From UBA7657 sp049653045 (lineage in GTDB: Bacteria > Pseudomonadota > Alphaproteobacteria > Micavibrionales > Micavibrionaceae), in assembly GCA_049653045.1 (NCBI GenBank), contig JBASFN010000140.1, forward strand, positions 1 through 55,203: DNA of 55,203 nucleotides, given 5' to 3'. The notes beneath the pieces are model-generated. The model was given only the letters and a program-made list of their open reading frames with translations. It did no database searches and had not been told where the DNA came from. Positions 16,978 to 25,589 of this stretch are shown here, in pieces. The stretch's first letter is position 1, and the number at the start of each line of letters is the position of its first letter. The position numbers and the translations under genes are program-made.

Positions 16978-17681
16978 GAACGCTTAAAATACTGGGATTT
17001 CTACTCACCTATCCTTCCGAGTCTCATAAAGAGGTTCTGGATGAGTGCTATAATTTCCTAAAAAATGAAAAGTGGGTTTCTGAAAAAGCACTCCGTTCTC
17101 TTGAATTGTTTCTCGAAGAGATGCGTGCCACCGATCTTCTTGATTTACAGGAAGCTTACGTTGCTTTATTTGACCGTACGCCATCCTTGTCGCTGCATTT
17201 ATTTGAGCATATTCACGGTGACTCACGCGAACGTGGGCAGGCTTTGGTTGATTTGACCAAAGTCTATGAAGAAGCCGGTTTATTGATTAATACCGATGAA
17301 ACCCCTGACTATTTGCCGCTATTTCTGGAATATGTATCAACCCTGCCGCCGGAAGATACCAAAGAAAATTTAGGCAGTGTGGTTAATATTCTTTCCGCCA
17401 TGGGAGAACGCCTGAAAAACCGAGAATCACAGTATGCCGCCGTGTTTGAAACACTGGTAGAAACAGCAGCGCGTAAGCCTGATCCGAAGGCGGTAGAGAT
17501 TGCGCTTCAGAAAGCTTCGGGGGCAGCATACGACCTTGAAAAACTTGACGCGGAATGGGAAGAGCAATTCGCGTTTGAGAATACAGAACAAACAACCGGC
17601 CAGAATAGCGGCTGTCCGAAAGCCGAAGATATGCTGGCGCGTATCAATGGTTATAAGGAAGAGGAAAGGGTTAAAAAATGA
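16974..17681 (+). CDS. narJ: Nitrate reductase molybdenum cofactor assembly chaperone NarJ
   Basis: 235-aa all-helical TorD/NarJ-family chaperone that holds NarGH during Mo-cofactor insertion and is not part of the final enzyme. The N-terminus MRTLKILGFLLTYPSESHKE and the segment LQEAYVALFDRTPSLSLHLFEHIHGDSRERGQA (positions about 48-80) are characteristic. I chose ATG 16974 because GGAAAAGG sits just before it and homology starts there; an upstream in-frame start at 16935 lies inside the small Cys-rich gene. The stop overlaps narI (ATGA). Confidence 0.93.
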   Translation: MRTLKILGFLLTYPSESHKEVLDECYNFLKNEKWVSEKALRSLELFLEEMRATDLLDLQEAYVALFDRTPSLSLHLFEHIHGDSRERGQALVDLTKVYEEAGLLINTDETPDYLPLFLEYVSTLPPEDTKENLGSVVNILSAMGERLKNRESQYAAVFETLVETAARKPDPKAVEIALQKASGAAYDLEKLDAEWEEQFAFENTEQTTGQNSGCPKAEDMLARINGYKEEERVKK

Positions 17682-18355
17682 TAGATTACTTCCTGTTTCA
17701 AATTTTTCCGTATATTGCGATCATCGTTTTCTTACTGGGCAGTATTCTGCGATTTGACCGTGATCCTTATTCCTGGCGCAGTAAATCCTCACAACTGTTG
17801 CGCCGCAAGCAGCTGATTATCGGCAGTATCCTCTTTCACCTCGGCATATTAGTTATTTTAGCCGGGCACGCGGTCGGATTACTGACACCGATTTCTGTGT
17901 TTGATGCGCTGGGTATTTCCCATGGGGCAAAACAGATTCTTGCTATTACCGCAGGGGGGATTGCCGGTGTTTTCTGTTTTATCGGCCTTTTGTTACTCCT
18001 TCATCGCCGCTTGTTTGATCCGCGTATCCGGATTAACAGTTCGTTTGCGGATATTATGGTTCTGGTCTTGCTGCTTGCTCAATTAACATTGGGTATGTTG
18101 ACTATTCCGGTTTCCATGCACCATCTGGATGGCCATGAAATGGTGAAGTTCATGGAATGGGCACAGCATATTGTGACATTCCGTGGCGGCGCGTATGAAT
18201 ATATTGCTGATGTTGCCCTGGTCTTCAAGGCGCATATCACGCTTGGGTTATTCCTACTGGTCATTTTCCCGTTCACAAGGCTGGTTCACGCCTTGAGCGC
18301 TCCGGTTGGTTACGTTTTCCGTCCCTATCAAATCGTTCGCAAGAGAGCCACGTAA
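17678..18355 (+). CDS. narI: Respiratory nitrate reductase gamma subunit NarI
   Basis: 225-aa di-heme b membrane anchor that oxidises quinol and passes electrons to NarH. Five hydrophobic segments; the heme-ligand histidines are in FHLGILVILAGHAVG (helix 2) and FKAHITLGLFLLVIFPFTRLVH (helix 5). DRDPYSWRSKSSQLL in the first loop is typical. It overlaps narJ by 4 bases and is followed directly by the parvulin gene. With UbiTUV encoded nearby, ubiquinol is a likely donor, by inference. Confidence 0.95.
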   Translation: MIDYFLFQIFPYIAIIVFLLGSILRFDRDPYSWRSKSSQLLRRKQLIIGSILFHLGILVILAGHAVGLLTPISVFDALGISHGAKQILAITAGGIAGVFCFIGLLLLLHRRLFDPRIRINSSFADIMVLVLLLAQLTLGMLTIPVSMHHLDGHEMVKFMEWAQHIVTFRGGAYEYIADVALVFKAHITLGLFLLVIFPFTRLVHALSAPVGYVFRPYQIVRKRAT

Positions 18356-19144
18356 ATGCAAACACTCGCCCCCGGCATAGAAGTCAACGGCATTAAAATC
18401 TCACCCGACGAGATTAATGCGGAAGTACAGTATCACCCGGCAGAAAGTCTTTTTAGCGCCAAATATGAGGCCATGAAGGCTCTTGTGATACGGGAAATCC
18501 TGATCCAGCGCGCGGCAGAGCTCGGGCTGTGCAAGCGCAATGAAGCGGTTAAGAAGCCCGACGACATTATTGAAGCTTTGCTGGAGCAGGAAATCACCGC
18601 GCCAAAGGCTGACGAAGACACGTGCAGGCGGTATTACGAGAATAACAAAAGCAAATTCTTTACTTCGCCGCTTTTTGAAGTGTCTCATATCCTGTATCTG
18701 GCTCCGCCGGAAGATGAGGAAGCACGCAAAGCAGCCAAACTCAAGGCGGATACCGCGCTGGCAAAGATAAAGAAGTCACCGGAATTGTTTGCCGGCATCG
18801 CACGGGCGGAATCGGGATGCTCTTCCGCCAAGGACGGTGGAATGCTGGGACAGATCAGCAAGGGGCAAACCATGCCCGCCTTTGAAACAGCTTTGTTTCA
18901 GATGCGGGAGGGTGATATCAGCGAGGAGCCTGTGGCAAGTGAAGTCGGCTATCACATTATCAAGGTTCATGAATACGCGGAAGGTGCGCAACTGCCCTAT
19001 GAAAGTGTTGCCGACTGGATCAAAAATGATCTGGAACAAAAAAGCTGGAACAAGGCTTTTCAACAATATGTGCAGCTTCTGGCGGGACGTTCGAAAATCA
19101 GCGGTTTCCGCTTCGAAGGCGTAAAATCACCGCTGGTGCAGTAG
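18356..19144 (+). CDS. PpiC-type peptidyl-prolyl isomerase of the nar operon
   Basis: 262 aa with an N-terminal SurA/NifM-like helical part (1-110) and a parvulin domain (about 112-215: FEVSHILYLAPPEDEEARKA, DGGMLGQISKGQTMPAFETA, EVGYHIIKVHEY). There is no signal peptide, so it should act in the cytoplasm. The ATG follows the narI stop with no gap. NifM-like isomerases are known in the nar operons of pseudomonads and other nitrate reducers, where a role in reductase folding is assumed. Likely helper of NarGHI maturation. Confidence 0.85.
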   Translation: MQTLAPGIEVNGIKISPDEINAEVQYHPAESLFSAKYEAMKALVIREILIQRAAELGLCKRNEAVKKPDDIIEALLEQEITAPKADEDTCRRYYENNKSKFFTSPLFEVSHILYLAPPEDEEARKAAKLKADTALAKIKKSPELFAGIARAESGCSSAKDGGMLGQISKGQTMPAFETALFQMREGDISEEPVASEVGYHIIKVHEYAEGAQLPYESVADWIKNDLEQKSWNKAFQQYVQLLAGRSKISGFRFEGVKSPLVQ

Positions 19145-19180
19145 TTTTACAAAATATAAAGAATCGATTATCCTCTCAGT

Positions 19181-19408
19181 ATGAAATTATTATGCGACTT
19201 ATGTGATAGACAAACTAATTTTGGAGGTGGCCAATACGATGGTAAACCTTCAGCTTTGGATAACACTTTATTCTTTTGCAATAATTGTAGGCAAATACAT
19301 TGGGATGGTATTGGTCCATCACATGAGAATAAATTTGTTAGTCTGTTAGAACAGAAAAATATTCCCCTAACACAGCGTAATGAAAAAGGCTGGTATCCTC
19401 TTCAATAG
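19181..19408 (+). CDS. Small double-CxxC (zinc-ribbon-like) protein
   Basis: 75 aa with two cysteine pairs, CDLC (residues 5-8) and CNNC (about 33-36), spaced as a zinc ribbon or rubredoxin-like knuckle, then a polar C-terminal half. It lies 36 bases after the parvulin gene, runs the same way and ends just before the hemN FNR box. Base composition is lower in G+C than the nar genes and the Shine-Dalgarno site is weak. I do not recognise a family; the paired cysteines are the main reason to call it. Confidence 0.55.
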   Translation: MKLLCDLCDRQTNFGGGQYDGKPSALDNTLFFCNNCRQIHWDGIGPSHENKFVSLLEQKNIPLTQRNEKGWYPLQ

Positions 19409-19414
19409 CATCAT

Positions 19415-19428
19415 TTGATTCAGATCAA
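19415..19428 (+). promoter_or_regulatory. FNR/Dnr box of hemN-nnrS
   Basis: TTGATTCAGATCAA. TATGAT (19450-19455) lies 7 bases before the hemN ATG at 19462, so transcription should begin on the A of the start codon; the box centre is 40.5 bp upstream. Confidence 0.88.
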
Positions 19429-19461
19429 GGCCGCCTACACGTATATTCGTATGATGGGCGC

Positions 19462-20796
19462 ATGAATAAAGATGATATCAAGGCCTTGCTTGCCAAATAT
19501 GATTATCCTGTGCCGCGCTATACAAGTTTTCCAACGGCGGTGCAGTTTAAATCTGTTGAGGATACCGGAATTTATTTTAAATGTCTGAACTCCCTCACGT
19601 CGAATGAGCCTGTTTCGCTTTACGTTCATATTCCTTTTTGCCATAGCCTTTGTCACTATTGTGGCTGTCACACCAAAATTGTGCATAGCTATAGCCCGAT
19701 TTCTTCATATATTGATACATTGATCAACGAAATAGAATTGGCGGGCAGAAATTTAAAAGTTGCCCAGAGCGTATCACGCATTCATTTTGGCGGCGGCTCA
19801 CCTAATTACGCAAAGACGGAAGATATAAAACGCATATTGAGCACTCTGGGGCGTTATTTTGATCTCTCCTCCGCACAGATTGATATGGAGTGCGATCCAC
19901 GGCTTTTGAACGATGCTAAAATTTCTGATTATGCCGCGCTTGGCCTATCACGTATAAGCCTTGGTATTCAGGATTTTGACGCGGGCGTACAAAAAGCCAT
20001 AAACCGCATTCAGCCCTTTGATGTGGTCAAAAAGCAAATTGAGGCGCTGCACTGTAACGGCATTCATAATATTAATTTTGATTTGATTATCGGCCTTCCC
20101 GAACAAACATTGGAAACCGTCAATGAAACACTGGATAAAGTCTTGGAGCTTCAGCCCGCGCGCGTTGCCGTATTCCCCTATGCCCATGTTCCATGGATGA
20201 AGAAGCACCAGAAACTGCTCGAGAAATATGAAATGCCGGAAACATCTTTGCGTTATGAGATGGCTAAGCTCACCGAAACCCGCTTAAAAAATGCGGGATA
20301 TGAAACGATTGGTATCGATCATTTCGCGCGCGCTGATGATCCTCTGGCCCGCGCTTCGAAAAATGGGAACATGCGCCGTAATTTTCAAGGCTATACGGAT
20401 GATCCTGCCCGCACCATACTGGGATTTGGTTTGTCGTCAATCAGCCAGTTTGAAGAGGCTTATACCCAGAATACCACGGATGCGCCTTTATACAGGAAAA
20501 CTGTCGATAATGGGGAGGTGCCGCTGGCAAGAGTACTGACGTTGACGCAGGATGATCAGGATAGAAGAAAGCTTATCGAGGAATTGATGTGTAATTCTAC
20601 TGTTAATTTTGAAGATTATAAGAGTATCCCTGTGCCACGATCAGCTCTTGCATTGCTGGAGCAAGACGGCTTGATTGAAATAACCGGTTCACAGCTGCAA
20701 GTTACGCAAAGCGGCAAAACATTTGTGCGTGTTATAGCCTCCCTCTTCGATCCTTATTTTAAAAAAGAAAGTAACCGCCATGCTAAAGCTGTTTGA
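19462..20796 (+). CDS. hemN: Oxygen-independent coproporphyrinogen III oxidase HemN
   Basis: Radical-SAM enzyme of anaerobic heme synthesis, 444 aa. The cluster motif CHSLCHYCGCHTKI has the HemN-specific CX3CX2CXC pattern; FGGGSPNYAKTED and QDFDAGVQKAINRIQP are further HemN signatures. Heme made here feeds NarI and other cytochromes when O2-dependent HemF cannot work. There is no usable Shine-Dalgarno site; the predicted transcript starts at the ATG. It overlaps nnrS by 17 bases. Confidence 0.93.
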   Translation: MNKDDIKALLAKYDYPVPRYTSFPTAVQFKSVEDTGIYFKCLNSLTSNEPVSLYVHIPFCHSLCHYCGCHTKIVHSYSPISSYIDTLINEIELAGRNLKVAQSVSRIHFGGGSPNYAKTEDIKRILSTLGRYFDLSSAQIDMECDPRLLNDAKISDYAALGLSRISLGIQDFDAGVQKAINRIQPFDVVKKQIEALHCNGIHNINFDLIIGLPEQTLETVNETLDKVLELQPARVAVFPYAHVPWMKKHQKLLEKYEMPETSLRYEMAKLTETRLKNAGYETIGIDHFARADDPLARASKNGNMRRNFQGYTDDPARTILGFGLSSISQFEEAYTQNTTDAPLYRKTVDNGEVPLARVLTLTQDDQDRRKLIEELMCNSTVNFEDYKSIPVPRSALALLEQDGLIEITGSQLQVTQSGKTFVRVIASLFDPYFKKESNRHAKAV

Positions 20797-21955
20797 CTCC
20801 ATATTTGCACGACCATTTTTGGGACGCGGATTCCGGCCTTTCTTTTTTCTGGGGGCATTGCACGGCGTCATAAGTCTGGCTCTCTGGGGCGGGTTTTATG
20901 CGGGATATGTCGTGCCGCCATATTTTATGCTGGATGCCGTTTCATGGCACGCCCATGAGATGATTTACGGATTTGCCATGGCTATTGTGGCGGGTTTTCT
21001 TTTAACCGCTGTTGCCAACTGGACGGGCGGCGCACCGGCACGCCAGATGCATTTGGCCGGGCTTTGCCTGCTGTGGGTTTTGGGACGGGTTGTCATGCAT
21101 TTTGATTTTGGTCTGCCTGCATGGGCGATTATAGCGGTAGAAAGCGCATTTATACCCGCTCTTGCCTTATCGCTTGCTATTCCGCTTATCCGCAGCTGGA
21201 ATAAACGCAATTTCATTTTCCTAACGCTTTTAAGCGTTCTTTTTGCCTGCGATCTCTGGTTTCTTCTTACCATTAATATGGCCGCACTTCATGTCGCACT
21301 GATGATGATTTTAATTATGATATCCCTGATCGGTGGACGCATTATACCGGCCTTTACTGTCGCTGCCTTGCGCAGGAAAGGCATAGAGGCCTATCAGACA
21401 CCGCAAATGAAAATGGACATGGCTGCGCTTGCCTCTTTGGTGGCTGTCGCCCTGTGTCTGGTTTTTGCGAAAGATACTCTGATCCTTGGCATTGCGTCCG
21501 GTGTTTCCTGCCTTATACACGGGCTTAGAATGCGCCATTATCACACGCTTAAAACCTTTGATGATCCGTTGGTCTGGATACTCCACGTCGGGTATGGCTG
21601 GCTGATCGTCGGTCTTGGGTTGCTTGCCTTAACAGGGTTCGGTGTTTTGGGCGTGTCTGCCGTTATTCACGCCCTGACCGCAGGCTCCATCGGCTCCATG
21701 ATATTGGGCATGATTTGCCGCGTTACATTGGGGCATACGGGACGAGAGCTTAAAGTGGGCGCGCTTACCACGCTTTCATTTTTTGCCATTCAGGTCACGG
21801 CCATTGCCCGCGTGTTCGGGCCGATATTTATGCCGGATCATATGAATGAATGGATTATTGGCTCAGCTGCTTTATGGTCTTTATGCTTTGCGGCTTATTT
21901 ATGGGTCTACACTCCCATGCTGTTTACAGCCCGTCCGGATGGGAGCGAAGCTTAA
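20780..21955 (+). CDS. nnrS: NnrS heme-copper membrane protein
   Basis: 391-aa polytopic protein of the NnrS family, about 12 membrane helices. Family landmarks are FLGRGFRPFFFLGALHGV, VSWHAHEMIYGFAMAIVAGF with its histidines, and GMICRVTLGHTGRELK. NnrS proteins bind heme and copper and relieve nitrosative stress during nitrate respiration. The 17-base overlap with hemN makes heme supply and NnrS coregulated. It is convergent with the Dnr-like gene, overlapping by 4 bases. Confidence 0.92.
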   Translation: MLKLFDSIFARPFLGRGFRPFFFLGALHGVISLALWGGFYAGYVVPPYFMLDAVSWHAHEMIYGFAMAIVAGFLLTAVANWTGGAPARQMHLAGLCLLWVLGRVVMHFDFGLPAWAIIAVESAFIPALALSLAIPLIRSWNKRNFIFLTLLSVLFACDLWFLLTINMAALHVALMMILIMISLIGGRIIPAFTVAALRRKGIEAYQTPQMKMDMAALASLVAVALCLVFAKDTLILGIASGVSCLIHGLRMRHYHTLKTFDDPLVWILHVGYGWLIVGLGLLALTGFGVLGVSAVIHALTAGSIGSMILGMICRVTLGHTGRELKVGALTTLSFFAIQVTAIARVFGPIFMPDHMNEWIIGSAALWSLCFAAYLWVYTPMLFTARPDGSEA

Positions 21956-22653
21956 CATGGTATTTCATTTGGTGAGATGTCACAGAATTCAGCCAAAGCC
22001 TCCATATCTGTAATCAGAATATTCTTCTTTTCGATATGAACGCCATAAGGTTCCAGCTTTGCCAGAGCGCGGGAAAAGGTTTCCGGCTTGATGTTCATGC
22101 GGGTTGAAATCACTGATTTATCGTAAGGCAAATGGACAACCCATTCGCCTTCGGCCTGCCTGTTTTTCTTGCAAAAACGTATCAAAAACGCACCGATACG
22201 CTGCGGGGCCGTGCGGGTTGTCACCTGCTCTATTTGCTGGACGAGGTAATGCTGACGCGCGGCAATGGCGCCGAGCATGCGCAATGCAAAACGGCTGTCT
22301 TCCTCGATTTTCTGGATAAAGAAACTGCGAGGTATTTCAACAAGAGTGACTTCATCCAATGCATGAGCATTCACAGGATAGGTTTTTGTGTCATTAAAAA
22401 CAGCAGCTTCGGCAAAAGACTCGCCAGGGCCAAAGACATGGATGATCGCTTCCTCACCATCCTTGGAGATACGATAGAGCTTGACCCAGCCTTCAAGAAT
22501 AATAAAAAAGGCATCGGCCTTGTCACCCATGGCGAAGATATCACGTCCCTTGGCAAATGTTTTTTTGTGACATTCTTTAGCCAAGGATTCGATTGTCTGC
22601 ATATCGACACTGTGAAACAGGGTGCTTTTTTTGATGGTTTCTACAATGTTCAT
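21952..22653 (-). CDS. Crp/Fnr-family regulator, Dnr/Nnr-like
   Basis: 233 aa: effector domain (15-130) and C-terminal helix-turn-helix with recognition sequence KPETFSR (E191, S194, R195), which predicts binding to TTGAT/ATCAA boxes. No Fe-S cysteine cluster is present (only C28, C161, C224, C233), so an FNR-type O2 sensor is unlikely. The neighbours nnrS and nnrU point to a nitric-oxide-responsive Dnr/Nnr-type regulator, which in Pseudomonas senses NO through heme. No FNR box is visible in its own short upstream gap. It is the second regulator in the window with the same predicted DNA specificity. Confidence 0.8.
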   Translation of the reverse strand: MNIVETIKKSTLFHSVDMQTIESLAKECHKKTFAKGRDIFAMGDKADAFFIILEGWVKLYRISKDGEEAIIHVFGPGESFAEAAVFNDTKTYPVNAHALDEVTLVEIPRSFFIQKIEEDSRFALRMLGAIAARQHYLVQQIEQVTTRTAPQRIGAFLIRFCKKNRQAEGEWVVHLPYDKSVISTRMNIKPETFSRALAKLEPYGVHIEKKNILITDMEALAEFCDISPNEIPC

Positions 22654-22675
22654 GGCGCTGCGCTTATTTTAAATA

Positions 22676-23365
22676 TTACATGGGAGGCATTGGATTTATT
22701 CCAAATAAGGTCTCGTGAAGACTATAAAGTAAAAAGTACACAAATAAACCTGAAATAATTCCCGTAATGTCATATCTTGTGAATTGGAATTGTCCTGACC
22801 ATAAAGAGCGGGAAGCAAAAAGCACAGCATGTGTGTTTTTTGCCCGTATGTCCCATTGCTCCATTCCCAATTCCCTTTTACGTTTTCGATCAACTATCTT
22901 CAGTCCTATTAACGAAAATCCAGCAAATATTCCAAACATGACGATCAGCGGATATTCACCGTTTGGGACAACATGAGAAGTAGACCAGAGAAAAAAGCCC
23001 CACAAAATCGGATGACGGGTCAGAGCAACAATAAATCCCGGTCTTTCTGGATCAAATCCTTTGTTTTTTGCCGCTATGGATAAGGGGTTGGGCACAACGA
23101 AGCCCGAAACCAGCAAGATGCAAGCAAGGGGCATGAAAATGTTAGGTATCCAATAAAGTTCATAAAGCCAGGGCCATAGCTGGATACGGGGCGCGTTCTG
23201 CGCCGCAATAATCAGCCATGCGAGCAATATCAGGCTGAGCAAGGAATAAAGGGTCAGATAAGTCCTCTCCCCCCATTTTTGAGCTATGACGCCGCGAAGC
23301 CCTGATCGGGCTATAACAGAATGCGAAGCCATAAAAATAACAAGCGATGCCCAGAATTCCAGCAT
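22676..23365 (-). CDS. nnrU: NnrU-family membrane protein
   Basis: 229 aa, about 6 hydrophobic segments, with the NnrU pattern: N-terminal FMASHSVIARSGLRG, GERTYLTLYSLLSL, then LTRHPILWGFFLWSTSHVV, whose RHP...H set resembles isoprenylcysteine methyltransferase-like proteins. NnrU genes accompany denitrification clusters; their biochemical role is not established. The start at 23365 fits the family's N-terminus and has AGAGGG before it. The FNR box at 23377 is then only 18.5 bp (centre) upstream, too close for ordinary activation of this gene. Confidence 0.85.
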   Translation of the reverse strand: MLEFWASLVIFMASHSVIARSGLRGVIAQKWGERTYLTLYSLLSLILLAWLIIAAQNAPRIQLWPWLYELYWIPNIFMPLACILLVSGFVVPNPLSIAAKNKGFDPERPGFIVALTRHPILWGFFLWSTSHVVPNGEYPLIVMFGIFAGFSLIGLKIVDRKRKRELGMEQWDIRAKNTHAVLFASRSLWSGQFQFTRYDITGIISGLFVYFLLYSLHETLFGINPMPPM

Positions 23366-23376
23366 TTTTATCCCTC

Positions 23377-23390
23377 TTGATTCAGATCAA
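23377..23390. promoter_or_regulatory. FNR/Dnr box between nnrU and moaA
   Basis: TTGATTCAGATCAA. Rightwards CATAAT (23413-23418) is at the exact class II -10 position, giving a moaA operon start near 23425. Leftwards it sits 11 bases before the nnrU ATG, where bound regulator would more likely block than activate. Confidence 0.88.
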
Positions 23391-23424
23391 GTCTCTTCTT
23401 TTTGAATTCCATCATAATGAAAAT

Positions 23425-23566
23425 ATGAAGATTCGCCATGTTCATTTGCACATGGCCGCTCTGAAGCCTTTATGTCCTAAGTCTTTATTATAAGGATATG
23501 GCGCAAAGGCCGGGGTTATGTGTGGAAACGCCATGATCTCCCGTGTTTGGAAAGGAGTCTATTGAT
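23425..23566 (+). promoter_or_regulatory. Structured 5' leader of the moa operon
   Basis: About 142 untranslated bases between the predicted start and moaA. A 7-bp stem with an 8-base loop is visible at 23435-23441/23450-23456 (GCCATGT/ACATGGC). A second stem, ATGGCG/CGCCAT, is at 23498-23503/23529-23534, enclosing a G-rich segment; AAAGGAG lies shortly after. MoaA leaders carry Moco riboswitches in many bacteria, but I cannot match the published consensus by eye. Evidence is position plus hairpins only. Confidence 0.35.
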
Positions 23567-24556
23567 ATGATAACCGAGCCGCATCTCGCGGATAATTTTG
23601 GTCGCCGGTTTCCTTATTTGCGCTTGTCCGTAACGGATGTGTGCAATTTCAGCTGTTCCTATTGTTTGCCCGATGGATATAAAAAAACAGGATGTGAGAG
23701 CTTTCTGGATCAAGAAGAAATTATCAGGCTGGTAAAAGCATTCGCCGCGCTTGGTGTTTGGAAAATCAGACTGACAGGAGGGGAGCCAACCGTGCGCCCT
23801 GATTTTATCCAAATTGCACAGCGCGTTGCTTCAATACAAGGTATTAAAAAACTGGCTTTTACGACCAATGGCTATAAATTGCCTGAGCGGGCGCAAAGCT
23901 ATTACGATGCGGGACTTCGGGCGATTAATATCAGTATAGACTCTCTGAATGCAGAGAAGTTTAAAGCCATCACAAAACATGACCGCTTGGAAGAGATCTT
24001 GGACGGGTTAGATGCCTGCCACGATGCAGGGTTCGAATCCGTCAAAATCAACACCGTCCTGCTCAAGGGATATAATGATAACGAGCTTGATGATTTTATC
24101 GCTTTTGTTCAGGACAAGCCTGTTTCCTTGCGCTTTATTGAGCTTATGCGCACGGGCGATAATCAGGATTATTTTAGCGAGCATCATTTGCCCGGCACCG
24201 CCGTTACAGAAAGATTGCTGGCGCGTGGATGGCATTTAAAACCTCGTGAAGAAGGCGCAGGACCAGCCCAAGAATTTGCACATAAAGGCAGCAAAGGCAC
24301 AATTGGTTTAATCGCCCCCTATTCAAAAGATTTTTGTAAAAGCTGTAACCGTCTGCGCATGTCTGCCAAGGGTGCGCTCCACCTTTGTCTTTTCGGTGAA
24401 CGCGGGTATCCCCTACGGCATCTTCTACAATCAGACGACAGTTCAGAAGAACTGCAAGAAAAAATAATGGCGTTGATGAATTTTAAGAAATCAGCGCATT
24501 TTTTACATGATAATAACAGTGGCGTTCGCGACCATTTAGCAAGTATTGGAGGATAA
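23567..24556 (+). CDS. moaA: GTP 3',8-cyclase MoaA
   Basis: Radical-SAM enzyme for the first step of molybdopterin synthesis (GTP to cyclic intermediate). 329 aa. The N-terminal cluster motif CNFSCSYC and the C-terminal cluster in CKSCNRLRMSAKGALHLC are both intact, as is the terminal Gly-Gly (ASIGG) required for activity. RLTGGEPTVRPDF is the SAM-binding segment. I chose ATG 23567 because GGAAAGGAG precedes it; an in-frame ATG at 23543 lacks a site. First gene of the moa operon under the box at 23377. Confidence 0.95.
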   Translation: MITEPHLADNFGRRFPYLRLSVTDVCNFSCSYCLPDGYKKTGCESFLDQEEIIRLVKAFAALGVWKIRLTGGEPTVRPDFIQIAQRVASIQGIKKLAFTTNGYKLPERAQSYYDAGLRAINISIDSLNAEKFKAITKHDRLEEILDGLDACHDAGFESVKINTVLLKGYNDNELDDFIAFVQDKPVSLRFIELMRTGDNQDYFSEHHLPGTAVTERLLARGWHLKPREEGAGPAQEFAHKGSKGTIGLIAPYSKDFCKSCNRLRMSAKGALHLCLFGERGYPLRHLLQSDDSSEELQEKIMALMNFKKSAHFLHDNNSGVRDHLASIGG

Positions 24557-24560
24557 AACC

Positions 24561-25589
24561 ATGTCGAAAACAGAAGAAGTTATTGCCTTTCCCACGGCGG
24601 CACAGCCCAATTTCAAAATGATTGACGTAGGGCGCAAAAGACCAACACGCCGCCGCGCCGTAGCCTGTGGCACTATCCATATGAATGCAGAAGCATTTGA
24701 GGCGATCAAAAATGGTAAGCTGCCTAAAGGCAATGTTTTGGCACTGGCCGAAGCGGCAGGTATTACGGGTGCTAAGAAAACACCGGACCTCATCCCTATG
24801 TGCCACACATTGCCGCTGGATCAGGTCACCATCCATTGCGCCATGAATGAGCAGGATCACAGCATTACAGTCTATGCGCAGGCCGTTGCTTTTGCGAAAA
24901 CGGGTGTCGAGATGGAGGCCTTGGCGGGCGCGAATGCTGCACTTTTAACGATCTGGGATTTAACAAAAGGTACTGATCCAAATTTAAGCATGGAGGGCAT
25001 ACGCCTTTTGATTAAGACAGGCGGAAAAAGCGGTGTCTGGATCAATCCGAACGGCATACCTGACTGGCTGGCTGAGCAATTGCCCGATGAGAAAACGCTT
25101 GTCGGTAAATCCGCCGCCATTTTAGTGATGAGCGACCGCGCATCCAAAGGCGAGTATGAAGACAAATCCGGTCCCGTTTTAAAAGAACTTTTGAGCGCTG
25201 CAGGGGCCGATATCAAATGCTCTACGGTTATTCCTGATGAAGCGGATAAAATTGCCGCCGCAATTAAAGACATTTGCGCGCAGCATACGCCGGATATTTT
25301 GATCGCCTCTGGTGGCACAGGGCCAGGGCCGCGTGATTTAACTCCCGATGTTTTGGAAGAAGTTTGCGAGCGCATGCTGGATGGGTTGGGCGATGTGCTA
25401 CGAACAGAGAGTCTCCACTTTACGGACACCGCATGGCTGTCCCGCATGACGGCGGGCATGGTTGGAGCTACACTTGTCATCGCTTTCCCCGGTTCTCCTA
25501 AAGCAGTTAAGGAATGCTGGGATATTATTGCTCCTTTTATCGGTGATGCGCTGAACAAGATTAAAAAGCAAGGATATGATGAAGCATGA
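24561..25589 (+). CDS. Fused MoaC-MogA/MoaB molybdopterin protein
   Basis: 342-aa fusion. Residues about 1-160 are MoaC (cyclic pyranopterin monophosphate synthase: MIDVGRKRPTRRRAVACG, PMCHTLPLDQV, MEALAGANAALLTIWDLTKG, LLIKTGGKSG). Residues about 175-342 are the MogA/MoaB adenylyltransferase fold (MSDRASKGEYEDKSGPVLKE, SGGTGPGPRDLTPDV, FPGSPKAVKECW). It would thus carry an early and a late step of cofactor synthesis on one chain. GGAGG lies 7 bases before ATG 24561. The stop overlaps moaD (ATGA). Confidence 0.93.
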   Translation: MSKTEEVIAFPTAAQPNFKMIDVGRKRPTRRRAVACGTIHMNAEAFEAIKNGKLPKGNVLALAEAAGITGAKKTPDLIPMCHTLPLDQVTIHCAMNEQDHSITVYAQAVAFAKTGVEMEALAGANAALLTIWDLTKGTDPNLSMEGIRLLIKTGGKSGVWINPNGIPDWLAEQLPDEKTLVGKSAAILVMSDRASKGEYEDKSGPVLKELLSAAGADIKCSTVIPDEADKIAAAIKDICAQHTPDILIASGGTGPGPRDLTPDVLEEVCERMLDGLGDVLRTESLHFTDTAWLSRMTAGMVGATLVIAFPGSPKAVKECWDIIAPFIGDALNKIKKQGYDEA

